The position numbers were made by a program, and so were the translations under genes. The notes beneath the pieces are model-generated. The model saw only the letters and a list, made by a program, of their open reading frames with translations, searched no databases and had not been told where the DNA came from. Shown piece by piece: positions 1 to 6,111 of a stretch of DNA of 14,466 nucleotides; within the stretch, counting starts at the first letter, position 1; each line of letters starts with the position of its first letter. Source of the stretch: Maritimibacter sp. (GTDB lineage Bacteria; Pseudomonadota; Alphaproteobacteria; Rhodobacterales; Rhodobacteraceae); contig DOUP01000129.1 of the NCBI GenBank assembly GCA_003520545.1, forward strand, positions 304-14,769, given 5' to 3'.

Positions 1-8
1 AATAGGGT

Positions 9-167
9 ATGGGTTACGGAATGGGTGACTACGGTTTTGTTGGCGTCCTCGTGCTGGCCTTGGTGGTCATTGCGGTTACCGTCGCGTCGTTCCCTCGCCG
101 CAGCCCCCCAGGATCGTGCGGCGAAACACAAAGACGCGGTTCCCGGGGCGGCGGCTTCATTTTCTGA
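9..167 (+). CDS. Small glycine/tyrosine-rich single-pass membrane protein (doubtful)
   Basis: A 52-residue reading frame begins with ATG at 9, directly after an in-frame TAG at 3-5, and ends with TGA at 165-167. The N-terminus is rich in Gly and Tyr (MGYGMGDYGF) and is followed by one hydrophobic stretch at about residues 11-27. The tail is basic and Arg/Gly-rich. This layout resembles the N-terminal part of small SHOCT-type or other tiny membrane proteins, but I cannot name a family. Only eight bases precede the start, so no ribosome-binding site can be judged. The tail looks less protein-like than the head, so this may be the broken end of a longer gene. It would suit the neighbouring run of tiny membrane proteins, but confidence is low. 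Confidence 0.35.
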   Translation: MGYGMGDYGFVGVLVLALVVIAVTVASFPRRSPPGSCGETQRRGSRGGGFIF

Positions 168-270
168 GGCTCATGCAAACCTGTATCAGCACGGAGCGAT
201 TGGAAAACCGGTTAGCTGGAACCTACCCGCAGGCTTTAGGCAGGCAGGTTGCCACGGAAGGAAGAACACC

Positions 271-444
271 ATGGACAAGGATCGAGTGACCGGCTCCGCA
301 AAGGTCGTCAAAGGCAAGGCTAAGGTTGCAGTTGGCAAGGTAATCGGAGATGCGAAGCTGGAAGCGGAGGGCGAGGCCGACAAGGTCGAAGGCAAGGTAC
401 AGAACGCTGTGGGCGGTATCAAGGATACGATCCGTGACGCCTAG
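271..444 (+). CDS. CsbD family stress protein
   Basis: This 57-residue hydrophilic protein has the CsbD pattern. It opens with MDKDRVTGSAKVVKGK, continues with a Lys/Val/Gly-rich helix (VAVGKVIGDAKLEAEG) and then repeats the pattern (ADKVEGKVQNAVGG) before a short acidic end. The length is typical for the family. CsbD proteins are small, abundant, cytosolic and induced in general stress in many bacteria; their molecular role is unknown. The start at 271 is supported by a purine-rich AGGAAG stretch about ten bases upstream. A longer frame covering 25-444 also ends here, but its first part has no family resemblance. The gene is the first clear member of the cluster of tiny stress-type genes. 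Confidence 0.93.
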   Translation: MDKDRVTGSAKVVKGKAKVAVGKVIGDAKLEAEGEADKVEGKVQNAVGGIKDTIRDA

Positions 445-561
445 AAACCTGGAAATGTGCGCGCGCCTCCATTCGGAGACGAAGGCTTCGGCATCCTGGC
501 CCTCGTGGTGCCGCTGTCCCGCCTTGCGCGGGCGCTTCACGAATCCGCAGGAAAGATGCCA

Positions 562-702
562 ATGAACCGGAACTTTTTGCTCATCCTGATCGGGGTGCTC
601 GCCGTTTGCGCCATCGGCGCCGCCTATCTCTACTATCAGGAACGCCAGAGCGGCATCGACATCGAAATCAACGAGCATGGCGTGACCATCGACGGAAACT
701 GA
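562..702 (+). CDS. Small single-pass membrane protein of unknown function
   Basis: This is a 46-residue protein. It starts MNRNFLLILIGVLAV and has one hydrophobic helix at about residues 4-23. A short polar segment follows (YYQERQSG), then a small beta-like tail ending in HGVTIDGN. The topology suggests an inner-membrane anchor with a short periplasmic tail. An AGGAAAG ribosome-binding site lies six bases before the ATG at 562. Another in-frame ATG at 556 abuts that site and is therefore less likely. I know similar short proteins from Rhodobacteraceae genomes, but no function or domain name. It lies between the CsbD and DUF3309 genes, so a role in the envelope under stress is possible by context only. 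Confidence 0.75.
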   Translation: MNRNFLLILIGVLAVCAIGAAYLYYQERQSGIDIEINEHGVTIDGN

Positions 703-782
703 ACTGGCCGGCCTCGCGGAGAACACGTCACATTCGGGGCTCCTCGCCGGGCAAGCGGTGCCCCACCAAAGGAGAATGCGCT

Positions 783-947
783 ATGTCACTCGGTCCGATC
801 CTGATCATCATTCTTGTCATTTTTCTTCTCGGTGGGTTCAGCGGGCGCTTCGGCGGCTATGGTTACGGCTTCGGTCATGCCGGAACCGGTGTGCTTGGCA
901 CCATTCTGATCATCGTGGTCATTCTAATGCTGCTTGGCCACATCTGA
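783..947 (+). CDS. DUF3309 family small membrane protein
   Basis: The 54-residue product has the DUF3309 layout: a hydrophobic helix (about residues 4-17, PILIIILVIFLLGG), a central Gly/Tyr/Phe-rich loop (GGYGYGFGHAG), and a second hydrophobic helix near the C-terminus ending LLGHI. Length and glycine-rich linker match the family as I know it. Function is unknown; such proteins are common in alphaproteobacteria, often in stress or island contexts. The start follows an AAAGGAG ribosome-binding site at about 768-774. No clear terminator is seen before the convergent Crp/Fnr remnant that starts 24 bases downstream. Confidence 0.9.
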   Translation: MSLGPILIIILVIFLLGGFSGRFGGYGYGFGHAGTGVLGTILIIVVILMLLGHI

Positions 948-970
948 CGGCAGGCTGACGCTCAGCGATT

Positions 971-1250
971 TCAAGGAAGAAGCGGCCCTTTCCGGTCCAT
1001 GTAAGACGGGTCGAACTGGGCTAACCCTGCCAGTTGGTCATGGACGTCGAACGCGACAAACCCCTCGCGAAACGTGACCATTCCTGCTTCGCGCAACAGC
1101 CTCAACACCCGGTTGACGTGGACGGCACTCAACCCAAGCGCGTCAGCCAGAAGGTATTGCGTCAGCGAACAGGCATAGCCGTCCTTTCTCCCCAACCCCG
1201 ACCAAGGCAAGCCTTGCAACAGGCTCCAGCAGGAAATGCGCCAAGCATGC
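971..1250 (-). pseudogene. Truncated and frameshifted Crp/Fnr-family regulator
   Basis: Read on the minus strand, this encodes only the DNA-binding C-terminal part of a Crp/Fnr regulator, including the helix-turn-helix LADALGLSAVHVNRVLR and an ending GPLLP. By hand alignment, about 50 of the last 71 residues match the intact regulator at 12305-13039. Further upstream, the match continues in another reading frame (AHFLLEPVARLALVGVG). An extra A in the AAA run, seen as TTT at about 1185-1187 on +, accounts for the shift. Near 1240-1250 the similarity ends, so the whole effector-binding domain is missing. A short frame from 1219 is open, but it would give only an isolated DNA-binding domain with a non-native start. 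This is best read as a decaying paralogue. Confidence 0.85.
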
Positions 1251-1327
1251 GGACCAGCGGAGTGTTTTCAATCAATTATTCCTCTTCGGCACTCGGCGAA
1301 GTCCTGGCAAAAAAATAGCACCTGGGA

Positions 1328-1341
1328 CTGATGTCCATCAG
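1328..1341. promoter_or_regulatory. Perfect 5-4-5 palindrome, possible Crp/Fnr-type box
   Basis: CTGAT-GTCC-ATCAG is a perfect inverted repeat with the geometry of FNR boxes (TTGAT-N4-ATCAA), differing only in the outer base of each half. It lies 87 bases before the 78-residue gene at 1428, in the divergent gap left beside the broken Crp/Fnr gene. Binding is inferred, not shown. Confidence 0.4.
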
Positions 1342-1427
1342 CACAACACGGCAGATTCCTTGCAAGTCTGCTCCGTAATCAGCAGGCGCATCCCCCGCGT
1401 TGCACTTGTCAGAAAGGTCAATACCCC

Positions 1428-1664
1428 ATGACGGACGACCAAATGCATTCAGGAATGGCCGCGCTCACCATCTGCGAAGCCCTGCTTCTCGCGTTGAATG
1501 ACGCGCAGATACTGCCCGAGAAAGAAATCATGGGTGTTCTCACGGATGCAGCTGCAACCCATGAGAACGCGGTCGGGTCCGAGGCCGATGCCATAAAACA
1601 CCGCGCCGCTGCAGCACTGATCCGACGGATCATCGCCGGAGGGAATTCAGTCCGCAGACCGTGA
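1428..1664 (+). CDS. Conserved 78-residue protein, paralogue of 13189-13425
   Basis: I do not know a function for this family. The product is mostly helical: MAALTICEALLLALND, then a segment LPEKEIMGVL, a strongly conserved DAAATHENAVG, and the ending IIAGGNSVRRP. The paralogue at 13189-13425 has exactly the same length, and by my hand alignment about 53 of 78 residues are identical. The most conserved parts are the ICEALLLA helix, the ATHENAVG block and the GGNSVRR tail. No signal peptide or membrane segment is seen, so it is probably cytosolic. An AGAAAGG site about ten bases upstream supports the start. Both copies sit divergent from a Crp/Fnr gene, so the pairing itself appears to be conserved. 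A short decayed recombinase begins only a few bases after the stop. Confidence 0.8.
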   Translation: MTDDQMHSGMAALTICEALLLALNDAQILPEKEIMGVLTDAAATHENAVGSEADAIKHRAAAALIRRIIAGGNSVRRP

Positions 1665-1673
1665 CTGTGCGCA

Positions 1674-2152
1674 TGCCCTCATTCTGGTGCCTGGCAACAA
1701 GCTGACGACTCCACGCTGGGGTGGGCGATCCGAGTCCGCCTCGAGATTGCTCAGCGGACCCGCGAGTTGGCGCGCATCAATCTCGCCATCGACAGCAATT
1801 TGCGCGGATGCGACCTGGTGAAGCTGAAGGTCGCTGACGTCAATGCGGCCGGACGGGTCAAGCACCGCACTTCGATCATCCACAGTAAAACCCGGAGGCC
1901 GGTCCGCTTCGAAATCACCGAGGGGACGCGAAAAGCCATCGCGACTTGGCTCGTGGCCCCGCTTATGACCGGGTCGGAGCATCTCTGGCCGGGGCGCTTT
2001 CACGACCTCCGGCGTATCTCGACATCGCAAAACCGGCAACCTCCGCGCGGTGCAGCTCCTGCTCGGCCACACGAAGATGGATAGCACGGTGCGCTACCTC
2101 GGCGACGAACTCGAAGATGCACTTCGCCATCGCGGAGGCGATGGAGCTCTGA
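1674..2152 (+). pseudogene. Degenerate tyrosine recombinase (phage-type integrase)
   Basis: Pieces of a roughly 200-residue tyrosine recombinase are spread over shifting frames. An N-terminal piece (LVPGNKLTTPRWG, about 1683-1725) is followed after a shift by WAIRVRLEIAQRTREL and LAIDSNLRGCDLVKLKV, which carries the first catalytic Arg. VRFEITEGTRKAIATWL follows, then LWPGRFH joined directly to DLRR (box II-like). Here about 30 residues appear deleted. In another frame come LRAVQLLLGHTKMDSTVRYLG, with the conserved His and the Tyr nucleophile region, and finally, after an extra C near 2122, AIAEAMEL and a stop. At least three frame disruptions make it inactive. It marks an old integration event at this border of the island. 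Confidence 0.85.
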
Positions 2153-2571
2153 ATGGGCGGGCCGGTTGGCTGCGGCCGGCCCGGACCTTGGCGACCAAAT
2201 AAGAATGCTGCGGTGCGGTCCGTGATTGCTGCCGTTCGCGCATGGCGCGGCATTTCTGCCTAGGCAATGACCAGGTGGCGGGACTTGGCTGCCATTTGGT
2301 TGTGTGCCTTAAAGGTCCGCTTCAGTGCAAATCAAAACCTGCGTACGGCAGTAGGGCCGTACCCGCTATTGACTATCAACGGAGCAGTGGAAATCTAATG
2401 GAGACGGGCGCTGGTTTGTGGGCCGAAAGGCGCGGATTATGGGGGCCGTTGAGGGCAGGTTGCAACCTGACGTGATCAAGCAATGAAATTGGGCAAGTGT
2501 ACTCATGGTTCACTATTTCTAAATTGCTCGACGGCACAAAGCTAAACCGAACAGAATACCCAGCGTGCGAT
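2153..2571. other. Gene-free stretch between recombinase remnant and toxin gene
   Basis: No convincing coding region is seen here on either strand. Base composition shifts toward A and T in the last 150 bases, matching the toxin-immunity pair that follows. The promoter of that pair should lie here, but I cannot point to clear -35/-10 elements. A 7-bp hairpin at 2343-2362 is listed separately. The toxin frame is open upstream to a GTG at 2497, so the last 75 bases could be coding. Confidence 0.5.
2343..2362. repeat. Short inverted repeat
   Basis: GTACGGC and GCCGTAC form a perfect 7-bp stem around a 6-base loop (AGTAGG). No T-run follows on either strand, so it is not a standard terminator. 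It lies about 230 bases before the toxin gene; its role is unknown. Confidence 0.45.
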
Positions 2572-3432
2572 ATGACCCTGATTGATCCCCAAGAATATCG
2601 AGAAGCTTTTGCGCAATACCTGCGTAAGGGCACGCCAATCCGTTTTGAGACGAAGAACACCAAGCCTGCCACCCATTACATTTGGCGGACGCGGCGCGAC
2701 GGCAAGGTGCGGTTATCGCACGCCGAACGCGAAGGGCACGTCTTCTCTTGGGGCGCTCCACCAGAAGGCGGACACCCTGGAGAAGACTACGGGTGCCGTT
2801 GTACGGCGGAACCGTATCTGCCCGAGGCTGTCGAGTTCATGGAAATCACATTGCAGGGTGTCTCTGGTGGTGGCCGAGCTTGGAGCAGCCAGGACTTTGT
2901 CCGCCACTACTACCGTGGAAACGGGCGCGGCGTCACCGTACGCGAGACCGGCCATCTACCCGCAATAGTCGATGCATACATAGCTCAAGTAGAAAAAAGG
3001 TTGAAAGATCAAATTGCTACTGAAGCACGAAATAAACGCACAGGCAGGTTCACCTATCCGTTTGGCCGACCGTACAACACAACTAGTGTCGTTTTCAGCA
3101 TCGGGGATACAGGTATCGGCGGTGAATTTTCGGGGAGCGTAGAGGAGCAGCATGGAGTCCTAAACGTAGAAGGCTCGTTTGAATTCTACTTAAGGGACGA
3201 ATTTGCTGATCCGGCTGACATAGGTGTTGAGATCATTGATCCAGGCGAGACGATTTTTGAGAACATACACAGGCCGTTAGATAATTATCTTCGAGGCCGC
3301 ACCGGCCTTCAACCGCGTGGACCTCAACGGCTCGGGCTTCAAACTGGTGAGCCGTACTCAATAACTGACGATTGGTCAGGAACCTTGCGAGGACAAATCT
3401 ACCTAGACCCGGCGCGAAGTGCCTATGGATAA
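2572..3432 (+). CDS. MuF-tip protein with probable C-terminal toxin domain
   Basis: The 286-residue product has two parts. Residues about 33-82 match the C-terminal half of the phage Mu F / SPP1 gp7 minor head domain: HYIWRTRRDGKVRLSH, then PPEGGHPGEDYGCRC with the His-Pro-Gly and Cys-Arg-Cys signature. Residues about 100-286 form a separate domain that I cannot name; recognisable blocks are SSQDFVRHYYRGNGRG, FSIGDTGIGGEFSG, FEFYLRDEFADPADIG and PYSITDDWSGTL. MuF domains joined to variable C-terminal toxins are a known class of prophage polymorphic toxins, so a toxin role is inferred from architecture plus the overlapping partner gene. No phage head, portal or tail genes are nearby, so it works alone or is cargo. 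The start is uncertain: ATG at 2572 gives a family-like MTLIDPQEYREAF, while GTG at 2497 adds 25 residues; neither has a strong ribosome-binding site. Composition is richer in A and T than the neighbours, suggesting transfer. Confidence 0.72.
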   Translation: MTLIDPQEYREAFAQYLRKGTPIRFETKNTKPATHYIWRTRRDGKVRLSHAEREGHVFSWGAPPEGGHPGEDYGCRCTAEPYLPEAVEFMEITLQGVSGGGRAWSSQDFVRHYYRGNGRGVTVRETGHLPAIVDAYIAQVEKRLKDQIATEARNKRTGRFTYPFGRPYNTTSVVFSIGDTGIGGEFSGSVEEQHGVLNVEGSFEFYLRDEFADPADIGVEIIDPGETIFENIHRPLDNYLRGRTGLQPRGPQRLGLQTGEPYSITDDWSGTLRGQIYLDPARSAYG

Positions 3433-3919
3433 ATTCCGCCTCCTTTTCGCTGCAGGAATATGTGCTGCAGTCTTGGCGCTAGCGTTCTCTTGGGGGGTCC
3501 CAACACGCTGCGTTCAGCTTCCGAACGGCATGAACATTGGAAAGCAGGCAGTTATTGATTTCGCCAAGCCATACTTTCGTCCCGAAGTTGTGCCAAAATT
3601 TCCAAACGGGAAGTCCCTACTTCCTGGAGATGCATGGCCATTCTTTACAACCGAAACAACGGTTTATGGAACCGCAGAAGCAAACGACGCTGATGACGAT
3701 TTTCGGTTTGTTTGGCGGATGGATACAGGACTAATCCGAAGAGACGAAGACCCCATAAGGTATCAACGTCTTATTGAGGAAGCTGGCCCACTACTTGACG
3801 GCACACGGCATGGGGGTTTCGGATCAGAAATCATTATGCGGCAACTTCAAAAGCAGCCCGCATATGCGGATCAAACCTGCCGGACGCGGTGGATCACAAT
3901 CGGCATCGTTGGAATTTAG
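3425..3919 (+). CDS. Membrane-anchored candidate immunity protein
   Basis: The 164-residue product begins MDKFRLLFAAGICAAVLALA, a positively charged start followed by one hydrophobic helix (about residues 5-23). This is a signal anchor or signal peptide without a lipobox. The rest is soluble and should be periplasmic. It contains Cys29 and Cys152, which could form a disulfide, and blocks such as CVQLPNGMNIGK, GDAWPFFTTETTVYG and FRFVWRMDTGLIRR. Its ATG overlaps the end of the toxin gene by eight bases, indicating coupled translation. A small protein coded directly after a toxin-like gene, with matching base composition, is the usual arrangement of an immunity gene. Export would imply that the toxin acts in the periplasm, for example on cell-wall material or a membrane target. 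The family itself is not one I can name. A GTG at 3419 is an alternative start two codons upstream. Confidence 0.68.
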   Translation: MDKFRLLFAAGICAAVLALAFSWGVPTRCVQLPNGMNIGKQAVIDFAKPYFRPEVVPKFPNGKSLLPGDAWPFFTTETTVYGTAEANDADDDFRFVWRMDTGLIRRDEDPIRYQRLIEEAGPLLDGTRHGGFGSEIIMRQLQKQPAYADQTCRTRWITIGIVGI

Positions 3920-4053
3920 CTTCCGGTCCGTCCAGAGCGGTTTTTCTCTGAAACTATTTCCGGCAAGTTTTTCATGTACCACTGGCCACCTCGCGCAGTC
4001 TTGATGCCCCGCGCGTTCGATTCCACCGCGATCTAACGAGGGGGTTGCTTAGG

Positions 4054-4078
4054 GTCTGGATGCATTCATAGTCCAGAC
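4054..4078. repeat. Hairpin near the end of the toxin-immunity unit
   Basis: GTCTGGA and TCCAGAC form a 7-bp stem with an 11-base loop; two further pairs outside (one G-T) are possible. No T-run follows on +, so a terminator role is doubtful. Confidence 0.4.
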
Positions 4079-4082
4079 TCTA

Positions 4083-4191
4083 GGAAGCCGACCTTCGAGC
4101 AAAGCGCAGCATCCGGCACTTTGGGCTCCGAGTCGCCTTGCGGCGGTGCAGAGAATTACCCCGTTTTGAGGTTGTTTGAATGTCGGCTTCC
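4083..4191. repeat. Ten-bp inverted repeat enclosing about 90 bases
   Basis: GGAAGCCGAC (4083-4092) recurs inverted as GTCGGCTTCC (4182-4191), a perfect match. The enclosed DNA has no open frame that resembles a protein. It could be the remains of a small non-autonomous element. Confidence 0.45.
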
Positions 4192-4385
4192 AATGTCGTG
4201 ACATTATTGGCTCGCGCTTGCAGAGAAAGTCTGGAAGCCGCCCCCAACGACTATGCCCGCAAACGGCCCATTCCAGCCATTGGGAAGCCATATCAATCCT
4301 GCTAGGCGGCATTCGTATTACGGACGTTGGCTTCTGCGTTCAACGATCCTTCACGATCACGCTGACGCGCCATCAAACCACCGTA

Positions 4386-4976
4386 TCAGCGCCCGATGAC
4401 CTCCACTCGGCGGTTGTGCTCGCGACCTTCTGCGGTCTCGTTTCTGGCAAGCGGATCGGCCTCGCCCCGGCCTTCGGACGAGATCGACACGCTGGCCAAA
4501 CTGTCCAGACTTACGAAGTAGTCGCGCGCGGCCGCGGCACGCTCACGCGACAGTGTCAAATTGTAGGCCTCGCTGCCGGTGGCATCCGTATGGCCGACAA
4601 CGCGGAAGGCGGAGAGATTGGCTTCGGCGATCTGCGCGGCCAAGTTATCGAGCGCGGCCTTGGCCGCAGGCATGAGGTCGGTGCTGCCATGGGCAAAGAG
4701 AACCGCGCCCTTCAGCGTGAAACGTAGAGAGGAACCGATGGCCGCGACCGCATCGACGTCCGCCCCGGCAAACGAAGTGCCACAGTCCTCCCCGTCATCG
4801 GTAAGACGCACAAAGCGGAAATCAGCCCCGTCTTGCGCGGCGCCTGCAATGTCTACTTCAGCACGTCCACCGGCAATCGCGCCGATATCTGTCCAGTCTA
4901 CGCCATCCGTAGAAATGGCGAGCGACACCCCCTCTACTTTTGGCCCAACCTCAAACACGTAGAGATCTGGCCCCAC
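4386..4976 (-). CDS. OmpA-family protein, lacking its native N-terminus
   Basis: The frame holds two domains. The first, about residues 1-65, is beta-rich and reads GPDLYVFEVGP, followed by VSLAISTDGVDWTDIG and FRFVRLTDDG. The second, about residues 82-196, is a complete OmpA-like peptidoglycan-binding domain with AVLFAHGSTDLMPAA, VVGHTDATGSEAYNLTLS and GREHNRRVEVIG. It includes the Asp of GHTD and the Arg of NRRVEV that bind diaminopimelate in this family. The first codon is GTG within a junction with a VWA gene, and no signal peptide is in this frame. The native protein should begin with a signal peptide and lie in the periplasm or outer membrane, so the gene is probably non-functional unless a frameshift restores the upstream signal sequence. 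It is downstream of the secreted protein at 5171-5773 on the same strand. Confidence 0.8.
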   Translation of the reverse strand: MGPDLYVFEVGPKVEGVSLAISTDGVDWTDIGAIAGGRAEVDIAGAAQDGADFRFVRLTDDGEDCGTSFAGADVDAVAAIGSSLRFTLKGAVLFAHGSTDLMPAAKAALDNLAAQIAEANLSAFRVVGHTDATGSEAYNLTLSRERAAAARDYFVSLDSLASVSISSEGRGEADPLARNETAEGREHNRRVEVIGR

Positions 4977-5095
4977 ATCGAAATCGACCCATCGAACACG
5001 ATCATGACGTTCTCATCCTGGGCCGAGGCCGGTCCTGCGCCCGCAAGCCCCGCCGCAAGCGTCCATTCGGTCAATGATTTCGCGATCCGTGCCAT
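4934..5095 (-). pseudogene. Remnant of a secreted VWA-domain protein
   Basis: From ATG at 5095 the minus strand encodes a signal peptide (MARIAKSLTEWTLAAGLAGA, cleavage probably after ASA), then DENVMIVFDGSISMWGQI. That is the start of a von Willebrand factor A domain with the metal-binding DxSxS motif intact. The frame then runs into the OmpA sequence out of frame and stops after 53 residues. The VWA match ends, and the OmpA match begins, within GATGTGGGGCCAGATC (4965-4980), which reads SMWGQI in one frame and DVGPDL in the other. A deletion joined two genes here. Normal VWA proteins are several hundred residues long. The gene lies 75 bases after the stop of the gene at 5171-5773 and was probably in one operon with it. 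Confidence 0.75.
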
Positions 5096-5170
5096 GTCGT
5101 GACCTTGCACCGCGTCTCTATCTCCAAGGCCCGTTTCCAGTGGACCACCTTGCCCGCAACGGTCAGCAGC

Positions 5171-5773
5171 TCAACGGTGCATCACGATCGGGCGACGTTC
5201 CATGATTTGCTGACCCTGTGCCACCCCGTGTACCTGTTGAAAGCCATAAAGCAGATCATGGTTCACCACGATAAGACGAAGGGTAAAGGTCATCGAAACA
5301 CCATCGACCGTCATGCTGTCCGCGCCGACAAGGCGCGGCAGGTTATTCACGTCGCAGCCCGCCAGCACCTCGATATCATTGTCGTCAATCTCCAGGTCGG
5401 GCACATTCGTCGCAGTCATGCCATCGGGCAGTGATGGCTGTGCACCGAAGCTCCAATCCACACCTGTTTCCCAGTCGAGTGCAAGGTCGATGCCTTCCGG
5501 GTTGTCGGGAACGATGGTCAGCCGCCCGTCGCGCAGTTCGATACGCCCTGTATCTGCCGAGGCCTTGGCCCCGTGTGGCATCACCCTCGGCCCCATGACC
5601 ACGTATCCGGCCTTTGCCTCGCTGATCCATTGACCTTCGAGTTGGCTCGAAACCGTCTCGAGCGGCGCAGCACCGGAAACGCCGCAAAGCGTTTCGTCGT
5701 TTTGGGCGATCGTGGGTGTTGCCAACGCAGTGACGAGCCCGATCGCGGTCAGTGCAGCTTTCGTGATTGCCAT
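5171..5773 (-). CDS. Secreted protein of unknown function
   Basis: The product has 200 residues. It starts with a clear signal peptide (MAITKAALTAIGLVTALATP, cleavage after TIAQ or nearby). The mature part is acidic, with blocks CGVSGAAPLETVSSQLEG, GYVVMGPRVMPHG, and LAGCDVNNLPRL followed by TVDGVSMTFTLRLIV. Two Cys residues in the mature part could form a disulfide in the periplasm. The C-terminal half looks like a beta-rich fold. I do not recognise the family. The start at 5773 is chosen because GGAGGG lies a few bases upstream; an ATG four codons earlier overlaps that site. It precedes the VWA remnant on the same strand and is divergent from the DUF3137 gene, suggesting one envelope-related gene group. 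Confidence 0.82.
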   Translation of the reverse strand: MAITKAALTAIGLVTALATPTIAQNDETLCGVSGAAPLETVSSQLEGQWISEAKAGYVVMGPRVMPHGAKASADTGRIELRDGRLTIVPDNPEGIDLALDWETGVDWSFGAQPSLPDGMTATNVPDLEIDDNDIEVLAGCDVNNLPRLVGADSMTVDGVSMTFTLRLIVVNHDLLYGFQQVHGVAQGQQIMERRPIVMHR

Positions 5774-6111
5774 GTGTCCCTCCATCGACTGGTGGGCGGG
5801 ATCGCGTCACGAGTTGGTGCGATCACCATGGACCGTGAAACCCTTCGCGGGTGACCGCGTTGAACGCGTCGTGGCACCCCTGCCCTTTGACTCATGAGAG
5901 CCTCGTTTTTTTTCTTCGTTATTTCAACCGCTTCTTGCCGCCCCATTACAGAGGCCGCGCGTGAAAAACAGGACAAGCCGACGTGAGACGCCCGCTTTCT
6001 TTTTTGGGGTGCGGCTGTTGTTTGACGAAATTCGATGTGCAACGCTACCCGAGTTGGTTGCCATGGCGAGGGTCAGGAGGAATTTGGCCCGGACACGAAA
6101 CTGGGGGAACA
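5774..6111. promoter_or_regulatory. Divergent intergenic region, 338 bases
   Basis: This gap should hold the promoters for the genes starting at 5773 (-) and 6112 (+). It contains small inverted repeats (ACCC-TTCGC-GGGT and CGCG-TTGAA-CGCG at about 5841-5870) and a T-rich run around 5910-5920. I see no clear consensus -35/-10 pair. Open frames here, including an ATG frame at 6063 and the extension of the DUF3137 frame back to 5983, do not resemble proteins. Confidence 0.4.

Larger units (their letters stand above)
3920..4385. other. Gene-free stretch with inverted repeats, convergent gap
   Basis: This gap separates the immunity gene on + from the OmpA fragment on -. I see no convincing coding region. 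It contains a hairpin with a 7-bp stem at 4054-4078 (GTCTGGA/TCCAGAC, 11-base loop) and a perfect 10-bp inverted repeat, GGAAGCCGAC at 4083-4092 and GTCGGCTTCC at 4182-4191, with a related GGAAGCCG again at about 4232. The stretch looks like old mobile or repeated intergenic DNA, but no transposase trace is visible. Confidence 0.5.

Noticed and set aside
25..270. Open extension upstream of the CsbD gene in the same frame
   Set aside because: Its translation is Arg/Ser/Trp-rich without family resemblance, and the ATG at 271 has its own ribosome-binding site and a complete CsbD protein.
168..270. GGAAC before the CsbD gene as a general-stress (EcfG) promoter
   Set aside because: No CGTT is found 16 or 17 bases after it.
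223..726. Long minus-strand frame of 167 residues opposite the CsbD gene and its neighbour
   Set aside because: It is antisense to two better supported genes and shows no recognisable protein pattern.
3365..3379. CTGAC-N5-GTCAG palindrome similar to the operator candidates
   Set aside because: It has a 5-base spacer and lies inside the toxin coding sequence, so chance is the simpler reading.
2572..3432. Assignment of the toxin domain to the colicin M family
   Set aside because: An exported partner and a D-x-F-x-D-P-like stretch suggested it, but the spacing of the catalytic Asp-Tyr-Asp and His-Arg residues does not match.
4011..4030. TTCGATTCC resembling the T-arm of a tRNA
   Set aside because: The flanking bases do not pair as a T stem and no acceptor or anticodon arm is found.
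4176..4727. Plus-strand frame of 183 residues opposite the OmpA gene
   Set aside because: It mirrors the OmpA-domain codons on the other strand and has no domain of its own.
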